From positions 13,373 to 38,291 of the forward strand of contig MGNX01000051.1 in assembly GCA_001796935.1 (NCBI GenBank): DNA of 24,919 bases. Reading direction: 5' to 3'. The translations under genes and the position numbers were made by a program. Positions 22,768-24,919 of the stretch are shown one piece after another; positions within the stretch are counted from its first letter, which is position 1; the number at the start of each line of letters is the position of its first letter. The DNA comes from Chloroflexi bacterium RBG_16_60_22 (GTDB taxonomy: Bacteria > Chloroflexota > Dehalococcoidia > Dehalococcoidales > RBG-16-60-22). The notes under the pieces were generated by a model. The model was not told the origin of the DNA. It saw only the letters and a list, made by a program, of their open reading frames with translations, and did not search any database.

Positions 22768-24417
22768 ATGGCTGATGCGTCTTTCGATGCGGTAATAGTT
22801 GGGGGCGGCACCAAATCCATGGTAACGGCCCTGTATCTGGCCAAGTACGCCGGGATGAGCGTGGGTGTATTTGAGGAGCGCCGTGAACTCTGTCACGGTT
22901 TGACCTCCGAGCAAAGCTGCGTGCCCGGGTTTATCGCCGACTATCACGCCTCTTTGATAACGAGCTATAATTGGGAACCAATCTGGGACGACTTTCCTGA
23001 TTTCGAGGAAAAAGGCGGCAAGGTCATTCAGGGCGTGGGCAACATGGGGGCTATAAATGTGGAGAACCAGTCTTGCTGGGTACGCTATAGTTATAAGGAA
23101 GACCCGACCCAGGAAAGAACGGCTAAAGGACTGGCCCAATTCGCGACGGAGCGCGATGCCGAGACCTATCTGAAACTGTGGGACCTGTTCAAGCCTGGCT
23201 CTGGCCTGGTCGTGGCACAGCTCCAGGATATGTTTAGCCCCCCTCCTCCCCCCGGTGTACCAAGCCCTGTTGAGAAATGGTTTGCTAATTACCTATCCCA
23301 GCCGGACTGCCTGATAGACCCCACCTGGATGAACCTGCCGGCCTACAACGCCCTGGAGAGGCTATGGGAATCCCCTGCCCTGAGATATATGTGGGCGAGA
23401 TTGTTTGTTTTCGCCGGCCTGTTCGTGGATTTGACACCGGGAATCGCCATATTTCTTTTCCCATTCTTCGTCAGTCGCGAGGTAGGCAGCGTTGAAGGGG
23501 GAACGCACAACGTAGCTCATGCTTACCAGCGTATCCTGTACGAGAACGGGGGCAAGTGGTATCCCTGGAGCAAGGTAGATAAAATTATCATCGAAAACGG
23601 CCGGGCCAAAGGGGTTCAACTGGCTGACGGCAGCCGGATAGAGGCTAAAAAGCTGGTAGTCAGCGGCGTCAATATTAAACACCTTTGTTTCGACTTGCTT
23701 GGCAAAGACTACGTAAGTGCTAAAATACTGAGAAAGCTGGACACGCTGGTAGGCAATATCAAAGGCCTGGCCTGGTACACCTGGTTCCTTCACGAGCTGC
23801 CAAAATATAAGGCGGCTGATATGGACCCCAACATCATCAATTCCAGCATGGTAACCCTGGGCAAGAGTGATACGAGAAGCTGGTGGGATGCGACAGCTTT
23901 ACGGAGAATGGGCAAGAATCCTTCCGTTGAGGGGAAATTGCTCGTCGTTCACCACTCCGCCTATGATAAAACGCGCTCACCCGAGGGGAAACACGTGGTT
24001 TTAACGGACTTCGACATCACTACCGCCACTTTCCTCAGTGAACGTGAATGGTTGGAATTCAAAAAAGCCCATGCCCGGGAGGCATTAGCGGACTGGCAGA
24101 AATACGCCCCCAACATGACGTGGGACAACGTCATCGGTTTCGCCCCGCAAACCCCCTATGATGCCGCCGGGCGGGGGCGGACCTTCTGGCCCGATGGCAA
24201 TGCGGGACCGTTCGACCTGTACGAAGGCCAGTATGGTAGATTCGGTCCGATTATCGAACTGTCCAGATATAAGATACCGGGCATAGAGAACCTCTACGCT
24301 ACCGGGGGATGGAAGGCGACGACTTCAAGCTGCCAGGCAGGCTATGCCTGCTACAAGGTCATAGCTGAGGACCTGGGCCTGCCCAAGCCCTGGGAGGAAA
24401 AGGGACGCCCTTACTAG
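22768..24417 (+). CDS. Phytoene-dehydrogenase-like FAD oxidoreductase
   Basis: This 549-residue flavoprotein is of the phytoene desaturase / carotenoid isomerase-like superfamily. The N-terminal Rossmann segment reads AVIVGGGTKSMVTALYLAKY, followed by VGVFEER. The usual third glycine of the GxGxxG motif is replaced by Ser here. The C-terminal FAD-closing segment is present (IPGIENLYATGGWKATTSSC, then GYACYKVIAEDLG). A central part binds substrate and has the redox motif SREVGSVEGGTHNVAHAY. It has a clear AAAAAAGGAGG ribosome binding site before ATG 22768. It is followed after 47 nt by a second gene of the same family. Such enzymes act on C=C bonds of isoprenoids or similar hydrophobic substrates. 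The real substrate is unknown. No carotenoid biosynthesis genes are visible, so pigment synthesis is not implied. Confidence 0.82.
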   Translation: MADASFDAVIVGGGTKSMVTALYLAKYAGMSVGVFEERRELCHGLTSEQSCVPGFIADYHASLITSYNWEPIWDDFPDFEEKGGKVIQGVGNMGAINVENQSCWVRYSYKEDPTQERTAKGLAQFATERDAETYLKLWDLFKPGSGLVVAQLQDMFSPPPPPGVPSPVEKWFANYLSQPDCLIDPTWMNLPAYNALERLWESPALRYMWARLFVFAGLFVDLTPGIAIFLFPFFVSREVGSVEGGTHNVAHAYQRILYENGGKWYPWSKVDKIIIENGRAKGVQLADGSRIEAKKLVVSGVNIKHLCFDLLGKDYVSAKILRKLDTLVGNIKGLAWYTWFLHELPKYKAADMDPNIINSSMVTLGKSDTRSWWDATALRRMGKNPSVEGKLLVVHHSAYDKTRSPEGKHVVLTDFDITTATFLSEREWLEFKKAHAREALADWQKYAPNMTWDNVIGFAPQTPYDAAGRGRTFWPDGNAGPFDLYEGQYGRFGPIIELSRYKIPGIENLYATGGWKATTSSCQAGYACYKVIAEDLGLPKPWEEKGRPY

Positions 24418-24464
24418 GGCCTGGACAGTATTTTAATGCGTTAAGCCGATTAAGGAGAAGTCAC

Positions 24465-24919
24465 ATGGCGCAGTACGATGTAATAATCATTGGTGCCGGG
24501 CCTAACGGGCTGGCCGCGGGCGCCTACCTGAGCAAAGCTGGCCTCAAGGTACTCATTTTGGAAAAACAATTGGAGGCGGGGGGAGGACTAGCTTCGGAGG
24601 AGGCCACACTTCCCCGTTTCATCCATAACACCCATGCCGTCTATCACCTGATGGTGGATTACGCTCCCCCTTACCAAGACTTCAATCTTGAGCAGGAAAA
24701 AGTCAAATATGTTTACCCTGACCTGCAGTTCGCGTTGCCGCTTTCTAACGGGAAATCCGTTTGTATCTACCGGGATGTAGACCGGACGTGTGCCTCTCTC
24801 GCTCAATTCTCTCGTAAAGACGCGGAAACCTATCGCGAGATATACCACAAATTCCAGAGACAAATGGACAGTTTCCTGGCCGCGGCTACCTATGTTGACC
24901 CCACGCCGGCGCCCCTGCA
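24465..24919 (+). CDS. Second phytoene-dehydrogenase-like FAD oxidoreductase, 5' part only
   Basis: The gene starts with ATG 24465 after AAGGAG (24452-24457) and runs off the window after 151 codons. The N-terminus has a canonical dinucleotide-binding motif, VIIIGAGPNGLAAGAYLSKAG, followed by VLILEK and GGGLASEE. The next segment (FIHNTHAVYHLMVDYAPPY) corresponds to the region after the FAD motif in phytoene desaturase-like oxidoreductases. It follows the previous FAD gene with no terminator between, so the two are likely co-transcribed and may act together or sequentially. Unlike its neighbour it keeps all glycines of the FAD motif. Confidence 0.85.
   Translation, partial: MAQYDVIIIGAGPNGLAAGAYLSKAGLKVLILEKQLEAGGGLASEEATLPRFIHNTHAVYHLMVDYAPPYQDFNLEQEKVKYVYPDLQFALPLSNGKSVCIYRDVDRTCASLAQFSRKDAETYREIYHKFQRQMDSFLAAATYVDPTPAPL

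Noticed and set aside
1..24919. CRISPR arrays, tRNA or rRNA genes, transposases or integrases
   Set aside because: None seen: no regularly spaced direct repeats, no tRNA-like cloverleaf in the gaps and no transposase-like protein. The window has only short intergenic repeats.
22768..24919. Carotenoid biosynthesis operon
   Set aside because: The FAD enzymes resemble phytoene desaturases only at superfamily level, and no phytoene synthase or other pathway gene is present in the window.

Overview
The window reads as chromosomal DNA of a strictly anaerobic bacterium that runs a folate-type Wood-Ljungdahl pathway. The grounds are a selenocysteine formate dehydrogenase, a MetV/MetF methylene-tetrahydrofolate reductase, heterodisulfide-reductase-like (Hdr) electron carriers and a [NiFe] hydrogenase. 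The C1 genes use folate-type enzymes and no methanogen-specific gene is present, so this is not a methanogen. The GC-rich codon use, the REP-like hairpins between genes and the gene mix suggest Chloroflexota (Dehalococcoidia-like) or another acetogenic or syntrophic lineage. That placement is a guess.

Region 1 (1-5520, + strand) starts with the tail of a DUF3786-type gene. It continues with a tightly packed nuoE-nuoF-fdhA operon encoding an NAD-linked formate dehydrogenase. FdhA is one selenoprotein of about 921 residues. Its in-frame UGA at 3862-3864 is followed 12 nt later by a perfect SECIS-like hairpin with a GGUCU loop. A repeat-rich gap (5521-5879) follows.

Region 2 (5880-17710) holds a thioredoxin-reductase-like flavoprotein on the - strand. 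On the + strand come hdrC, hdrB, the N-terminal half of hdrA, a second nuoE, a second nuoF, and a fusion of a NuoG-like N-terminus to the C-terminal half of HdrA. A 300-nt leader then precedes a cytoplasmic [NiFe] hydrogenase (small and large subunits), followed by metV and metF and a strong hairpin terminator. The striking point is HdrA. It is split exactly at a linker, with a NuoE-NuoF-NuoG(N) module sitting in the break. Taken together, the genes suggest a soluble flavin-based bifurcating or confurcating assembly linking H2, NAD(H), ferredoxin and methylene-THF reduction, next to a formate module built on the same NuoEF architecture.

Region 3 (17711-18184) is an intergenic stretch with palindromic repeats. 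Two of them are near-identical inverted copies of repeats in 5521-5660, so the whole trxB-hdr-nuo-hydrogenase-met block is bracketed by inverted repeats.

Region 4 (18185-24919) has a different, less GC-rich composition. It holds a TRAP transporter (dctP-dctQ-dctM, - strand), two divergently transcribed paralogous small cupin proteins, and two tandem phytoene-dehydrogenase-like FAD oxidoreductases, the second cut by the window end. This looks like an accessory uptake and catabolism island for an unidentified organic acid or lipid-like substrate.
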